From Rhodobacteraceae bacterium LNNU 3342 (GTDB lineage: Bacteria > Pseudomonadota > Alphaproteobacteria > Rhodobacterales > Rhodobacteraceae), in NCBI GenBank assembly GCA_008711135.1, contig VUAW01000022.1:1-50617 (forward strand): DNA of 50,617 bases, read 5' to 3'. Below are positions 1-9,124 of the stretch, in pieces. The position numbers were made by a program, and so were the translations under genes. How positions within the stretch are numbered: position 1 is the first letter of the stretch; the number at the start of each line of letters is the position of its first letter. Under the pieces are notes generated by a model. That model was not told the origin of the DNA and made no database searches. It was given only the letters and a program-made list of their open reading frames with translations.

Positions 1-35
1 TTCATCGACATCACATCGATCCGCCTCTGGTTCCG

Positions 36-1079
36 TCATTTGTCAACATGACCTAGGTTCATGGTGGATAGCTTGCCCAGATGCCTGCGGTTGTCGCGCA
101 AAAAGCTATCTGCTGCCGTGCGACCCGCTTCCTTGAGCTGATGCAGCAGGATCGGTGTCGGCGCGAGCTTGGTCACCGACGACAGCCCCGTCATCATCAC
201 GTCGTCAGAGATCATGTGAAGCAGCAGGTTCTTAATGCCATCCCCGGCAAGCGAGCCATCCGCCATCATCTTCTTGACGAACGCGATGGTCCGAAGTTCA
301 CGCAGCAGTGAAGAGTTGAAGCTGATCTCATTGATTCGGTTCAGAATCTCCTGCGGACTTATCGGCAGCGCCTCGCGTCGCCAAGGGTTGATGTTGATGA
401 CCACGATGTCGTCGGGCAGATCCGGCGCGAACAGAGGGAACAGCGCGGGGTTAGCCGAATAGCCCCCATCCCAATAGGCTTCGTTCAGACCAGTTACAGG
501 ATCGTTGATTTCTACCGCCTGAAACAGGGTCGGCAGGCAGGCCGAGGCCAGCACCACGTCGCTGGACAGCTCGTTACCCGAAAAGACCCGCAGCTTGCCG
601 GTGCGGACGTTCGTCGCGCAGATGAATAGCTTTGGCCCGCAATCTGCACAGACATCACGGAAATCCAGTTGTTGCACCACCCGCTCCAGCGGGTTGCGAT
701 AGAACGGTCCATAGGCATAGGGGCTGAATATTCGCGTCATCAGGTCCAGTGGCGACAGGGCAGCATACCCCTCTGCCAGCCGCCGCAGCGGCAGGGCTGC
801 CGGCAGTATCGCCGCCATCCAGGCCGCGATCCGCATGTCGCCAACTGCACCCACCTGCGTCCAGACCCATTCCAGCAACTCTCGCGCCCGGTCACGCCCG
901 CCTGTCACCAGCCCTGCCTTCAGCGCCGCCCCGTTCAAGGCCCCCGCAGAAGTACCGGAAATCCCGGCGATCTCTATGCCTTGATCCTCCAGCAGCCGGT
1001 CAAGAACACCCCAGGTATAGGCGCCGTGAGCACCGCCTCCCTGCAGCGCCACGTTGATCCGGACCGGACCGGACATCAT
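36..1079 (-). CDS. Patatin-like phospholipase/esterase
   Basis: Predicted cytoplasmic serine acyl hydrolase of the patatin family, 347 residues. The oxyanion-hole glycines (GGGAHG) lie at about residues 14-19. The nucleophile elbow GTSAG puts the catalytic Ser at about 44. A DGG motif supplies the Asp of the Ser-Asp dyad in the C-terminal half. No signal peptide is visible. I chose the ATG pair at 1079/1076 because an upstream extension to 1145 is unlike the family and lies inside bdhA. The start overlaps the bdhA stop (ATGATGA), so the two genes are probably translationally coupled. Coupling to 3-hydroxybutyrate dehydrogenase suggests a role in lipid or polyhydroxybutyrate mobilisation; that is inference from context. 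The fold assignment is firm, the substrate is not known. Confidence 0.88.
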   Translation of the reverse strand: MMSGPVRINVALQGGGAHGAYTWGVLDRLLEDQGIEIAGISGTSAGALNGAALKAGLVTGGRDRARELLEWVWTQVGAVGDMRIAAWMAAILPAALPLRRLAEGYAALSPLDLMTRIFSPYAYGPFYRNPLERVVQQLDFRDVCADCGPKLFICATNVRTGKLRVFSGNELSSDVVLASACLPTLFQAVEINDPVTGLNEAYWDGGYSANPALFPLFAPDLPDDIVVININPWRREALPISPQEILNRINEISFNSSLLRELRTIAFVKKMMADGSLAGDGIKNLLLHMISDDVMMTGLSSVTKLAPTPILLHQLKEAGRTAADSFLRDNRRHLGKLSTMNLGHVDK

Positions 1080-1849
1080 AGCGCAGTCCAGCCGCCGTCG
1101 ATGCTGATCGTTGTTCCAGTGATCTGATCCGCGGCAGGTGAACACAGGAAGACCGCCGTTCCGCCTACCTGCTGTGCGGTGGCAAATGCCTTTGATGGCT
1201 GCCGTTCAAGCATCACCTCGCGGATCACAGTCTCGCGGTCCATGCCGTGTTTTTTCATCTGGTCGGGGATCTGGGCCTCGACCAGCGGGGTGAGGACGTA
1301 GCCGGGGCAGATGGCGTTGCAGGTGATGGGTTCCTCGGCTGTCTCCAGTGCCGTCACCTTGGTCAGGCCGACGACGCCGTGCTTGGCCGCCACATAAGCA
1401 GATTTATACGGCGAAGCCGTCAGCCCGTGGGCCGACGCGATGTTGATGACCCTGCCCCAGCCCGCGTCCCGCATCAACGGCAGCGCTTCGGCCGTAGTGT
1501 GGAAGGCAGAGGTCAGGTTGATGGCGATCACCGCGTCCCACCGCGCCACCGGAAACTCGTCAATCCCCGCCACATGCTGGATACCCGCGTTATTGACCAG
1601 GATGTCGCAGCGCCCCGCCTCCCGGATCAGGCGCCGGCAATCCTCGCCCTGCGACATGTCTGCGGGGATGTAGCGCGTGCTTACTCCATGGCGCTGCCCC
1701 AGATCCTCCGCCAGGGCGTAATCCTCATCCCGATCGGTGAATGAATTCAAAACTACATCTGCGCCGGCCTGAGCCAGTTCCTCGGCGATGCCAAGGCCAA
1801 TGCCTGACGTGGACCCAGTGATGATTGCCGTCTTGCCCGATAGCCTCAT
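1076..1849 (-). CDS. bdhA: 3-hydroxybutyrate dehydrogenase (short-chain dehydrogenase)
   Basis: NAD-dependent oxidation of (R)-3-hydroxybutyrate to acetoacetate, the exit step of polyhydroxybutyrate breakdown, in the cytoplasm. The protein has 257 residues, the classical SDR size. The N-terminal TGSTSGIG is the dinucleotide-binding glycine motif, NNAG follows near residue 90, and the catalytic Ser and YxxxK are in the SAHG...YVAAK stretch. The IQHV segment after NNAG and the C-terminal PLVEAQIPDQ segment are characteristic of the 3-hydroxybutyrate dehydrogenase subfamily. The start is the ATG at 1849, about 10 bases after GGAGG; the TTG at 1855 is too close to that site. First gene of a two-gene operon with the patatin-like lipase. 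A small-RNA-like unit ending in an intrinsic terminator lies just upstream on the same strand. Confidence 0.93.
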   Translation of the reverse strand: MRLSGKTAIITGSTSGIGLGIAEELAQAGADVVLNSFTDRDEDYALAEDLGQRHGVSTRYIPADMSQGEDCRRLIREAGRCDILVNNAGIQHVAGIDEFPVARWDAVIAINLTSAFHTTAEALPLMRDAGWGRVINIASAHGLTASPYKSAYVAAKHGVVGLTKVTALETAEEPITCNAICPGYVLTPLVEAQIPDQMKKHGMDRETVIREVMLERQPSKAFATAQQVGGTAVFLCSPAADQITGTTISIDGGWTAL

Positions 1850-1930
1850 GGTCAAGCCACCTCCCGTTTTGCGCCCAGATTACATGCCGCACCTGCAAAA
1901 TAAAGCACGGCGTCATGTGGCGGAGGAGGA

Positions 1931-2005
1931 AAAAAAACGCCCGCATCAAGCGGGCGTCAAGTTATTGAGGCAGGTTTCATACAGGCAAGAAACCTATCGA
2001 GCAGT
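1931..2005 (-). ncRNA. Candidate small RNA with intrinsic terminator, upstream of bdhA
   Basis: On the minus strand a sigma-70-like promoter (TTGGAC, 17-base spacer, TATAGA at 2012-2017) precedes about 75 nt containing two hairpins. The first has a 7-bp perfect stem AGGTTTC/GAAACCT (1972-1978 with 1989-1995, 10-nt loop). The second has a 7-bp stem ACGCCCG/CGGGCGT (1937-1943 with 1951-1957, 7-nt loop) followed by a run of seven T on the transcribed strand (1937 down to 1931), a textbook intrinsic terminator. No gene on this strand ends here, because the neighbour to the right is on the plus strand, so the terminator serves either an independent short RNA or an attenuated bdhA leader. No known RNA family was recognised. 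Confidence 0.55.
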
Positions 2006-2011
2006 GCCCTA

Positions 2012-2040
2012 TCTATAAGCCCTTCTGTGTAACAGTCCAA
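2012..2040 (-). promoter_or_regulatory. Putative sigma-70 promoter of the small RNA/bdhA leader
   Basis: Read on the minus strand, TTGGAC (2040-2035) is separated by exactly 17 bases from TATAGA (2017-2012). The -10 element is good and the -35 keeps TTG. The predicted start of transcription is near 2005. Confidence 0.45.
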
Positions 2041-2118
2041 GCTAAAAGTTTGAAAAGCCCGGCAAGCGCAGGTAACGTTGCGACAAAAGAACATCAGAGG
2101 CAGAAGGAATATCCGGGC

Positions 2119-3921
2119 ATGATGGAACACTTTCCGTCGCTACTGCGCCGCACTGCGCTGGCCCTCATCATGGCCACCGGACCGGCCATTGCAGAGCCTC
2201 AGCATGGCATAGCTATGTATGGGGACCCCGCTCTCCCACCGGATTTTGCGTCTCTCCCTCATGTCAATGCCGATGCGCCCAAAGGCGGGCGGATCGTGTT
2301 CGGCGACGAAGGTGGCTTTGACTCGCTTAATCCATACGTGGTGCGCGGACGCGCGCCCGGGTGGTTGCGCACCATGACGGTGGAGTCACTTCTTGGCCGA
2401 AACTATGACGAGCCCTTCACCCTTTACGGTGTTCTGGCCGAATCAGTTGAAACGGATGAAGCGCGCAGCTTCGTCGAATTCACCCTCCGTGATGATGCTC
2501 GCTTCTCTGATGGCAGCCCTGTGACGCCCGAGGATGTGCTCTTCTCGGTAGAACTTCTGGGGACCGCCGGAAACCCGATTTACCACGCCGCCTGGCGCAA
2601 GATCGAGACGGCGGAACAGACGGGACCGCGCTCCGTCCGCTTCACCTTCAACACAGAGGATCGGGAACTGCCGCTGATCCTTGGCCTGCGCCCCATCCTC
2701 AAGAAGGCGCAGTGGGAGGGCGAGGACTTCGCCAACACCACGAATGAGGCCCCGATCGGATCCGGTCCCTATGTGCTTGACAGGTTCGAACGCGGCCGCT
2801 TCATCGTGCTGCGCAAGAACCCGGACTGGTGGGGCGCCGACCTGCCCTTTTACCGCGGCCAGCACAACTTCGACGAAATCCGCGTCGATTATTTCGCCGA
2901 TGCCGGGGTCATGTTCGAAGCTTTCAAGGCGGGTGAGATCGACACCTACCGCGAAACGAACGCGGCGCGCTGGGCCACGGCCTACGACTTCCCTGCCCTG
3001 CGCAATGGTGAGGTTGTCAAATCCGAAATTCCGCACGAACGCCCCTCGGGCATCACCGGGTTGGTCATGAACACCCGCCGCCCTGTGTTCGAAGACTGGC
3101 GCGTGCGCGAGGCGTTCATCCAGGCCTTCAACTTCGAGTTCATCAACACCACGCTCAACGGCAACCCGGAGCCCCGGATCACCTCGTATTTTTCCAACTC
3201 ACCGCTCGGGATGGGTGATGGTCCGGCCGAAGGCGCGGTGGCTTCTCTGCTGGTACCCTATGCGGATCACCTACTTCCGGGTGCGCTGGAAGGCTATGCT
3301 CTGCCCGTGGCCCGAGACGCAACCAACCGCAGTGGCATCCGGGCTGCGACCCAGCTATTGCAAGAGGCTGGCTGGACGGCGAACGGCGGCACCCTGCGGA
3401 ACGCCGCAGGCGAACCCTTCACCTTTGAAATCCTGCTCCAGCAGGGCAGCTCAGAGGCGCAGAGCATCGTCAGCATCTTCACCGAGGCGCTGCAACGGCT
3501 GGGCATCACCCCGCGCGTGACCACGGTGGATAGCGCGCAATATGTGGAACGGACCAACGCGCTCGACTTCGACATGACGTGGTTCGCGCGGTCCATGTCG
3601 CTTAGCCCTGGCAATGAACAGATCGCCTACTGGGGCAGCGAGACCGCCGACCTGCCCGGCACCCGCAACCTTATCGGTGTGAAAAGCCCGGCAGTGGATG
3701 CGATGATCGAGGCGCTTCTGACCTCGGAAACGCAGGAGGATCTGACAACGGCGGCCCAGGCGCTTGACCGCGCGCTGACGAGTGGGCGCTACGTGATCCC
3801 GATCTGGTTCTCGGACATCGGTCGGATCGCCCACCGCAAGGAACTGCGCTACCCCGAGGTAACGCCGCTTTACGGCGACTGGCTGGGCTTCCAACCCGAG
3901 GTCTGGTGGCGTCAGCAATAG
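2119..3921 (+). CDS. ABC transporter solute-binding protein, family 5 (YejA-like)
   Basis: Periplasmic binding component for oligopeptide-type ABC importers, 600 residues, the normal size for SBP_bac_5 proteins. An N-terminal signal peptide (RR then a hydrophobic stretch ending AIAEP) is followed by the YejA-like opening HGIAMYGDP...FASLPHVNADAPKGG and FDSLNPYVVRG. I prefer the ATG at 2119 because AGAAGGA lies about 10 bases upstream and the signal peptide begins there; a TTG extension to 2050 has no support. YejA homologues bind peptides such as microcin C, but this gene stands alone: no permease or ATPase is adjacent, so it must share a distant transporter. It is followed by a hairpin terminator shared with convergent prfB. 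Confidence 0.88.
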   Translation: MMEHFPSLLRRTALALIMATGPAIAEPQHGIAMYGDPALPPDFASLPHVNADAPKGGRIVFGDEGGFDSLNPYVVRGRAPGWLRTMTVESLLGRNYDEPFTLYGVLAESVETDEARSFVEFTLRDDARFSDGSPVTPEDVLFSVELLGTAGNPIYHAAWRKIETAEQTGPRSVRFTFNTEDRELPLILGLRPILKKAQWEGEDFANTTNEAPIGSGPYVLDRFERGRFIVLRKNPDWWGADLPFYRGQHNFDEIRVDYFADAGVMFEAFKAGEIDTYRETNAARWATAYDFPALRNGEVVKSEIPHERPSGITGLVMNTRRPVFEDWRVREAFIQAFNFEFINTTLNGNPEPRITSYFSNSPLGMGDGPAEGAVASLLVPYADHLLPGALEGYALPVARDATNRSGIRAATQLLQEAGWTANGGTLRNAAGEPFTFEILLQQGSSEAQSIVSIFTEALQRLGITPRVTTVDSAQYVERTNALDFDMTWFARSMSLSPGNEQIAYWGSETADLPGTRNLIGVKSPAVDAMIEALLTSETQEDLTTAAQALDRALTSGRYVIPIWFSDIGRIAHRKELRYPEVTPLYGDWLGFQPEVWWRQQ

Positions 3922-3930
3922 ACAGGCAAC

Positions 3931-3952
3931 CGGGCCGCGCTGCCGCGGCCCG
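3931..3952. terminator. Bidirectional hairpin between the YejA-like gene and prfB
   Basis: Perfect 9-bp stem CGGGCCGCG/CGCGGCCCG with a 4-nt loop, placed between two convergent genes. There is no strong T-run on either side, so termination strength is uncertain. Confidence 0.6.
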
Positions 3953-3960
3953 TCTGCGGA

Positions 3961-5088
3961 TCAGTCCTCGCCCTGCGCCTCGGCCCGACTTTTGCCGGCC
4001 ACGTCCAGCGCCAGCGTTGCGGCCATGAAGCGGTCCAGATCGCCATCCAGCACCCCCTGCGTGTCCGAGGTTTCCACCCCGGTCCGCAGGTCCTTCACCA
4101 TCTGGTAGGGCTGGAGCACGTAAGACCGGATCTGGTTGCCCCAGCCCGCGTCGCCCTTGGCATCATGCTGCGCTTGGATGCTTTCCGTCCGCCGACGCAG
4201 TTCAAGCTCATAAAGCCGCGATTTCAGTGCCGCCATTGCGTTGGCGCGGTTCTGGTGCTGCGATTTCTCGGAACTCGTCACCACGATGCCCGTCGGGATG
4301 TGGGTAATCCGCACTGCTGAGTCCGTCGTGTTGACGTGCTGACCGCCCGCGCCCGAAGACCGGTAGGTATCGACCCGGATTTCGTTCGGCGGGATCTCGA
4401 TCTCGATGTTCTCATCCACCACCGGATAGACCCAGACCGAGCTGAACGAGGTATGCCGCCGCGCCGCGCTGTCGTAGGGGGAAATCCGCACCAGCCGGTG
4501 CACGCCGCTTTCGGACTTGAGCCAGCCATAGGCGTTCGGGCCGGTGATCTTGTAAGCAGCAGAACGAATGCCCGCCTCCTCGCCCGCCGTTTCCGCGATC
4601 AGTTCGACCTTGTAGCCCTTCTTCTCCGCCCAGCGGACATACATCCGGGCGAGCATGGAGGCCCAGTCGCAGCTTTCCGTGCCACCGGCCCCCGCGTTCA
4701 CCTCAAGGAACGTGTCGTTGCCATCCGCCTCACCGTTCAGCAGCGCCTCGACCTCTTTCTCGGCCGCACGCGCGGCCAAGGCGCGCAGGGCTCCCTCGAC
4801 CTCGGTGACGACCTCGGTGTCGCCCTCGGCCTCGCCCAGGTCGATCAGGTCGATGTTGTCGGCCAGGTCCTGCCGGATGCTGTTATAGGTGTCGAGAGCG
4901 TCCATCAGCATCTGGCGTTCGCGCATCAGCTTTTGCGCGCGCGCGGGATCGTTCCACAGATCGGGATCCTCGATCATGGCGTTGAATTCCTCCAGCCGGT
5001 GGCTGGCGGTTTCCACATCCATCCGCTGGCCCAACAGGGTCAGCGACTTGCGGATCGTCTCGACAAGGTTCTGTGCCTCGGCGCGCAT
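3961..5088 (-). CDS. prfB: Peptide chain release factor 2
   Basis: Recognises UGA and UAA stop codons and triggers peptidyl-tRNA hydrolysis on the ribosome. The protein has 375 residues, the usual RF2 length. The universal GGQ motif lies in the [15 protein letters not shown] segment, where the Gln is the methylated catalytic residue. The anticodon-like SPF region reads SPY within [12 protein letters not shown]. The N-terminal helical domain is intact and the reading frame is continuous from the ATG at 5088: the in-frame UGA and programmed +1 frameshift used by many bacteria to autoregulate prfB are absent. It follows mrcA on the same strand with a gap of 64 bases. Confidence 0.97.
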   Translation of the reverse strand: MRAEAQNLVETIRKSLTLLGQRMDVETASHRLEEFNAMIEDPDLWNDPARAQKLMRERQMLMDALDTYNSIRQDLADNIDLIDLGEAEGDTEVVTEVEGALRALAARAAEKEVEALLNGEADGNDTFLEVNAGAGGTESCDWASMLARMYVRWAEKKGYKVELIAETAGEEAGIRSAAYKITGPNAYGWLKSESGVHRLVRISPYDSAARRHTSFSSVWVYPVVDENIEIEIPPNEIRVDTYRSSGAGGQHVNTTDSAVRITHIPTGIVVTSSEKSQHQNRANAMAALKSRLYELELRRRTESIQAQHDAKGDAGWGNQIRSYVLQPYQMVKDLRTGVETSDTQGVLDGDLDRFMAATLALDVAGKSRAEAQGED

Positions 5089-5152
5089 GGGTCCGGCTCT
5101 CTCTTCTTATGCTGTCGGCGGGTGATAACGCGGCAGGCCCGCCCCGGCAAGG

Positions 5153-7714
5153 TCAGTAGAGACCGCCGGAACTGAGCGTGCCAAAGTCGGACCGTTCCGG
5201 AATGACCACGCTGCGCCCGGTAGAGGTCGTCACCTGCTGCCCGCCACCTTCGGCGCCGTCGGTTTCGCCACGTGCGAACAGCGGCAGGTTCTGCCCCATG
5301 GCAAAGCCACCATCGACCACCACCACCGCGGCCCCGACCATCGGCTCAGCGCCTTCGCGGAAGTATTCCGCCACGACGTGATCACCGGTTGCGTCATCCG
5401 GCAGCCGCGCGCCGGTAAACCGGTCGATCTTGACGAAATAGCCTCCCGGCGGAACCGCGAAACGCGTGCCACCATATTTCTTGACTGCCTCGGTCATGAA
5501 GCTCTGGAACACCGGGCCACACATGCTGCTGCCATAGGCGTTGGAGCCAAGGCTGCGCGGCTGGTCATAGCCGATGTAGCAGCCCGCCACGATGTTCGAG
5601 GAATAGCCGATGAACCACACATCCTTGGCGTCGTTCGTCGTCCCGGTCTTGCCGGCGATCGGGACTGGCACGTTGATGCCGCGCCCGGTGCCGCGGGTCA
5701 TCACCCCCTCCATCATCGAGGTCAGCTGGTACGCCGTCACCGGGTCCATCACGCGCTCGCGCTCAGCGACGATCTGCGGCGCCTCGCCCGGCGGAAGGTT
5801 GGGCGTACGGCAATCGACGCACCGGCGCTGGTCATGGCGATAGATCGTCCGTCCCCAGCGATCCTGAACGCGATCCACCAGCGTCGGTTCAACCCGCTCG
5901 CCGCCATTGGCGAACATCGCGTAGGCGGCAACCATCTTGAACAGCGTGGTTTCCTGACTTCCCAAGGAGTTGGAAAGGAACGTCCGCATCGGGGAATAGA
6001 CACCAAAGCGTTCAGCATATTCCGCAACCGTCTCCATCCCGATCTCCTGGGCCATCCGGACGGTCATAAGGTTCCGCGACTGCTCGATCCCCGTCCGTAC
6101 TGGCGTTGGGCCATAGTACTGATTGGACGAGTTCCGCGGTCGCCAGATGCCCTGCGGGGTGTTCAGTTCGATCGGCGCGTCAACCACGATAGTGGCGGGG
6201 CTGTAGCCCCTGTCCAGCGCGGCGGCATAGACGAACGGCTTGAACGACGATCCCGGCTGGCGCTGGGCTTGTGTCGCGCGGTTGAATACCGAATGCTGGT
6301 ACGAGAAGCCGCCCTGCATCGCGATCACCCGTCCGGTGTTCACGTCCATGGCCATGAAGCCGCCCTGAACCTCCGGCACCTGGCGCAGCGACCAGCGGCG
6401 GAAGCTGCCGTCGTCATTGGTCACGGCCCGCACCAGCACGACGTCCCCTACGCTGACCAGATCGGAAGGCACCGTGGCCCGCGGCCCAAGCCGCCCGTCC
6501 GCCTGGCGCTTGCGCGCCCATGTCACGTCATCAGCCGGGATGAAGTGGCCTTCCTCTGTCTCCTCCACGCCCTCGATGCCGATGCGGGCGCTGTTGCCTT
6601 CGGTCGACAGGACGACGGCCGCATGCCAGCCGTCGATGTCGCGCGGCACGTCCACGGCGGCCAGCGCGGCACGCCAGCTCTCCTCGGTTTCAAGCTGCCC
6701 GGGCTCGATCACCTGCCGAGTTCCACGCCAGATGCCCTGGTTGCGGTCGTAACGTTCAAGCCCGTCGCGCAGCGCGCGGGCGGCAACCGTTTGCAGTTCC
6801 GGGTCCACCGTGGCGCGGATCGACAGGCCGCCGCCAAAGAACTCCTGCTCGCCAAACGTGCCCGAAAGCTGGCGGCGGATCTCGTCGGTGAAATAGTCGC
6901 GCGGCGGCAGGCTTGTCCGGAACGACGGGAAATCCCCGTTCTGCACCGTCAGCAGTGGCGCGGCGGCGGCGACGTCATGCTCTTCCCGAGTGATGTAGCC
7001 GTTTTCTAGCATCTGCCCCAGAACGTAGTTGCGCCGTGCGATCACCCGGTCGCGGTTGCGCACGGGGTGGAAGTTCGACGGCTGCGTCGGAAGACCTGCC
7101 AGGAAGGCCACTTCCTGCAGGTTCAGTTGCGACAGGGTCTTGTTGAAATAGGTCTGCGCGGCAGCCGCCACCCCGTAAGAGTTCTGGCCTAGGAAGATCT
7201 CGTTGAGGTAGATCTCCAGAATCTTGTCCTTGGGCAGCGTTTCCTCGAACCGGGCGGCCAGGATGATCTCCTTCACCTTCCGCTCGGCCGAACGCGAACC
7301 ATCCAGAAGGAAGTTCTTCATCACCTGCTGCGTGATGGTCGAGGCACCGCGCAGCGTCTCGCCCCGGGTCTGCACGGCCTCCCATACCGCGGCGCCGATG
7401 CCGCGGACGTCATAGCCGTGGTGGGTGTAGAAGTTCTTGTCCTCGGCCGAGATGAAGGCGTGTTTCACGATGTCCGGGATTTCCTCGATCGGAAGGAATA
7501 TCCGCCGTTCATGCGCGAATTCATCCATCAACTGCCCTTCACCCGAATAAACCCGGCTGATCGTGGGTGGCGTGTACTGCGCCAGCTGTTCGTGGCTGGG
7601 CAGGTCGCGGCTGTAGATCCACAGCACGCCGCCGATCGCCACCGCCGCGAAGAACAGCCCGATGGTGATCAGGCTGAAGATCGCCCCGAAGAAGGACAGG
7701 ATAAAACGTAGCAC
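5153..7714 (-). CDS. mrcA: Penicillin-binding protein 1A (bifunctional transglycosylase/transpeptidase)
   Basis: Class A PBP that polymerises lipid II glycan strands and cross-links them at the inner-membrane outer face; 853 residues. A single N-terminal membrane anchor spans about residues 8-34. The GT51 domain carries the EDKNFY motif with catalytic Glu at about 91 and the GASTITQQ motif near 124-131. An OB-like insert domain follows. The transpeptidase has SSFK (Ser about 489, Lys 492), an SRN triad and the KTGT box near residue 680. The C-terminal tail is Gly/Ser-rich. It sits 113 bases downstream of the amidase gene on the same strand, so the pair may form a cell-wall operon. Confidence 0.96.
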   Translation of the reverse strand: MLRFILSFFGAIFSLITIGLFFAAVAIGGVLWIYSRDLPSHEQLAQYTPPTISRVYSGEGQLMDEFAHERRIFLPIEEIPDIVKHAFISAEDKNFYTHHGYDVRGIGAAVWEAVQTRGETLRGASTITQQVMKNFLLDGSRSAERKVKEIILAARFEETLPKDKILEIYLNEIFLGQNSYGVAAAAQTYFNKTLSQLNLQEVAFLAGLPTQPSNFHPVRNRDRVIARRNYVLGQMLENGYITREEHDVAAAAPLLTVQNGDFPSFRTSLPPRDYFTDEIRRQLSGTFGEQEFFGGGLSIRATVDPELQTVAARALRDGLERYDRNQGIWRGTRQVIEPGQLETEESWRAALAAVDVPRDIDGWHAAVVLSTEGNSARIGIEGVEETEEGHFIPADDVTWARKRQADGRLGPRATVPSDLVSVGDVVLVRAVTNDDGSFRRWSLRQVPEVQGGFMAMDVNTGRVIAMQGGFSYQHSVFNRATQAQRQPGSSFKPFVYAAALDRGYSPATIVVDAPIELNTPQGIWRPRNSSNQYYGPTPVRTGIEQSRNLMTVRMAQEIGMETVAEYAERFGVYSPMRTFLSNSLGSQETTLFKMVAAYAMFANGGERVEPTLVDRVQDRWGRTIYRHDQRRCVDCRTPNLPPGEAPQIVAERERVMDPVTAYQLTSMMEGVMTRGTGRGINVPVPIAGKTGTTNDAKDVWFIGYSSNIVAGCYIGYDQPRSLGSNAYGSSMCGPVFQSFMTEAVKKYGGTRFAVPPGGYFVKIDRFTGARLPDDATGDHVVAEYFREGAEPMVGAAVVVVDGGFAMGQNLPLFARGETDGAEGGGQQVTTSTGRSVVIPERSDFGTLSSGGLY

Positions 7715-7827
7715 GGAAAACTCCCGGTCGTTGCTGGGTCTATATACGTGGCACCCCCCCTGCGGTCAAAGCCGCATGGCTTCATCATGCGCCATTTCCC
7801 GCTGTCACGCGGTCACGATCGCGCGGG

Positions 7828-9075
7828 TCACTTCCGCAAAAGCTGCGCCTCGGCGGCATCCGCGGCACCCCAAGCCTTGAGCGCCGGCACGATCCCGTCA
7901 GCCATCTGCGCCCGCCAGCTGGGACTGCGCAGCCGCGCCAAGTCGTAGTCATTGGACATGAAGCCAAGCTCCAACAGGACCGAGGGAATGTCAGGCGACC
8001 GCAGCACCGAAAAGTCCGCCCGCAACCGGGGCCGCTTGTGCATCTGCCCCCCGCGTGCCTGGATGCCCATGACCAGCGCATCGGCTAGCTTTTCGCTGCG
8101 CGGGGCGGTTTCGGTCCGTGCCATCGACATCAGAACCTCTGCCACAAGGTCGTCATGGCTGCTGAGGTCGAGCCCCGCCAGAAGGTCAGCCCGGTCATGC
8201 CGTTCCGCCAGCGCAGCCGAGGCGGCGTCCGAAGCCTCGGCCGCAAGGGTGTAGACTGTCGCCCCCGAGGCGTCGCCATCCGCCAGCGCGTCGGCATGAA
8301 GCGACAGGAACAGGTCCGCGCCCGCCGCCCGCGCGATGCTGACGCGGTTTTCCAGCGGAACAAACACATCTTCTTCCCTGGTCAGGATCACCTCGAACCC
8401 GCCGGCCCGGAGCAGATATTCCTTCAGTTCGCGCGCGAAGGTCAGCATCAGGTTGGCCTCCCGCAGCCCGCCGCGCTCGGCGCCCGGGTCGAGACCCCCG
8501 TGCCCCGGGTCCAGCACCACCACCAGCGGCCGCTCACCCCGCTGGCGCTGGCGGGGGGTACCCTCGATCGGTGCGCGGCGTGGCAGATCCCACAGCACTT
8601 CCTCCGGGTTTCGGGCGCGGGCGATGAACTCCGGTAAGGGGATCGGCGCAAGGCTGAGGCGCAGCATCGACAACCCTGTCTGGCCATCGCGGCCAAGCGC
8701 GGCGCCGGTCAGGCCCCAGGGCCCGTCAAGTTCAAGCACCATCCGCGACCAGCCCGGGCGGAAGGCGCCAAAGCGCATGTCGGTCACGCCGCGGCGCACG
8801 CCCTCCATCAGGGACTGGCGGCTCAACCCATCCCAGTTGACCTCATGGAAATCGACAACCAGCCGTGGCGGATCGTTCAGCGTCACGATCTTGTAGGGCA
8901 CCGGCTGGCTCAGCGCGAGGTCAAGCCGGATCGTCCGGCGGCCCGCTTCCAGCCGGCTATGGGCCGGATCAACCCGCGCAACCGCCGAAAGCCGCTCTGC
9001 CACCGCGGGTGTGCCGGGCAACAGGATCAGGCACGCGGCAATGACCGCGCGCAGGAATGACATGAGACTGCTCAT
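7828..9075 (-). CDS. amiC: N-acetylmuramoyl-L-alanine amidase (AMIN + Amidase_3)
   Basis: Zinc amidase that cleaves the lactyl-peptide bond of peptidoglycan during daughter-cell separation; 415 residues. A signal peptide is followed by an AMIN domain (about residues 25-140) and an Amidase_3 domain in the C-terminal half. Zinc ligands are visible as the His in LDPGHGG, the Glu in REANL and the His in SLHADA; the catalytic Glu is in LELGFMSN. The ATG at 9075 is preceded by AGGAG seven bases upstream, so the longer frame to 9210 is rejected. The AMIN domain fits the septum-targeted AmiC group; the symbol rests on that architecture. Located 49 bases after the aminotransferase stop and upstream of mrcA. 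Confidence 0.9.
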   Translation of the reverse strand: MSSLMSFLRAVIAACLILLPGTPAVAERLSAVARVDPAHSRLEAGRRTIRLDLALSQPVPYKIVTLNDPPRLVVDFHEVNWDGLSRQSLMEGVRRGVTDMRFGAFRPGWSRMVLELDGPWGLTGAALGRDGQTGLSMLRLSLAPIPLPEFIARARNPEEVLWDLPRRAPIEGTPRQRQRGERPLVVVLDPGHGGLDPGAERGGLREANLMLTFARELKEYLLRAGGFEVILTREEDVFVPLENRVSIARAAGADLFLSLHADALADGDASGATVYTLAAEASDAASAALAERHDRADLLAGLDLSSHDDLVAEVLMSMARTETAPRSEKLADALVMGIQARGGQMHKRPRLRADFSVLRSPDIPSVLLELGFMSNDYDLARLRSPSWRAQMADGIVPALKAWGAADAAEAQLLRK

Positions 9076-9124
9076 CGCCTCGCTCCTTGGGACCTCTGAT
9101 GGGTCTTTGGGCGCAGGATAGCCA

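Noticed and set aside
3961-5088. Programmed frameshift in prfB
   Set aside because: The frame is continuous from the ATG through the GGQ motif; no in-frame UGA near the start.
5378-7009. 543-codon plus-strand open frame
   Set aside because: It is antisense to the intact mrcA gene, has no domain, and results from the GC-rich codon use of the real gene.
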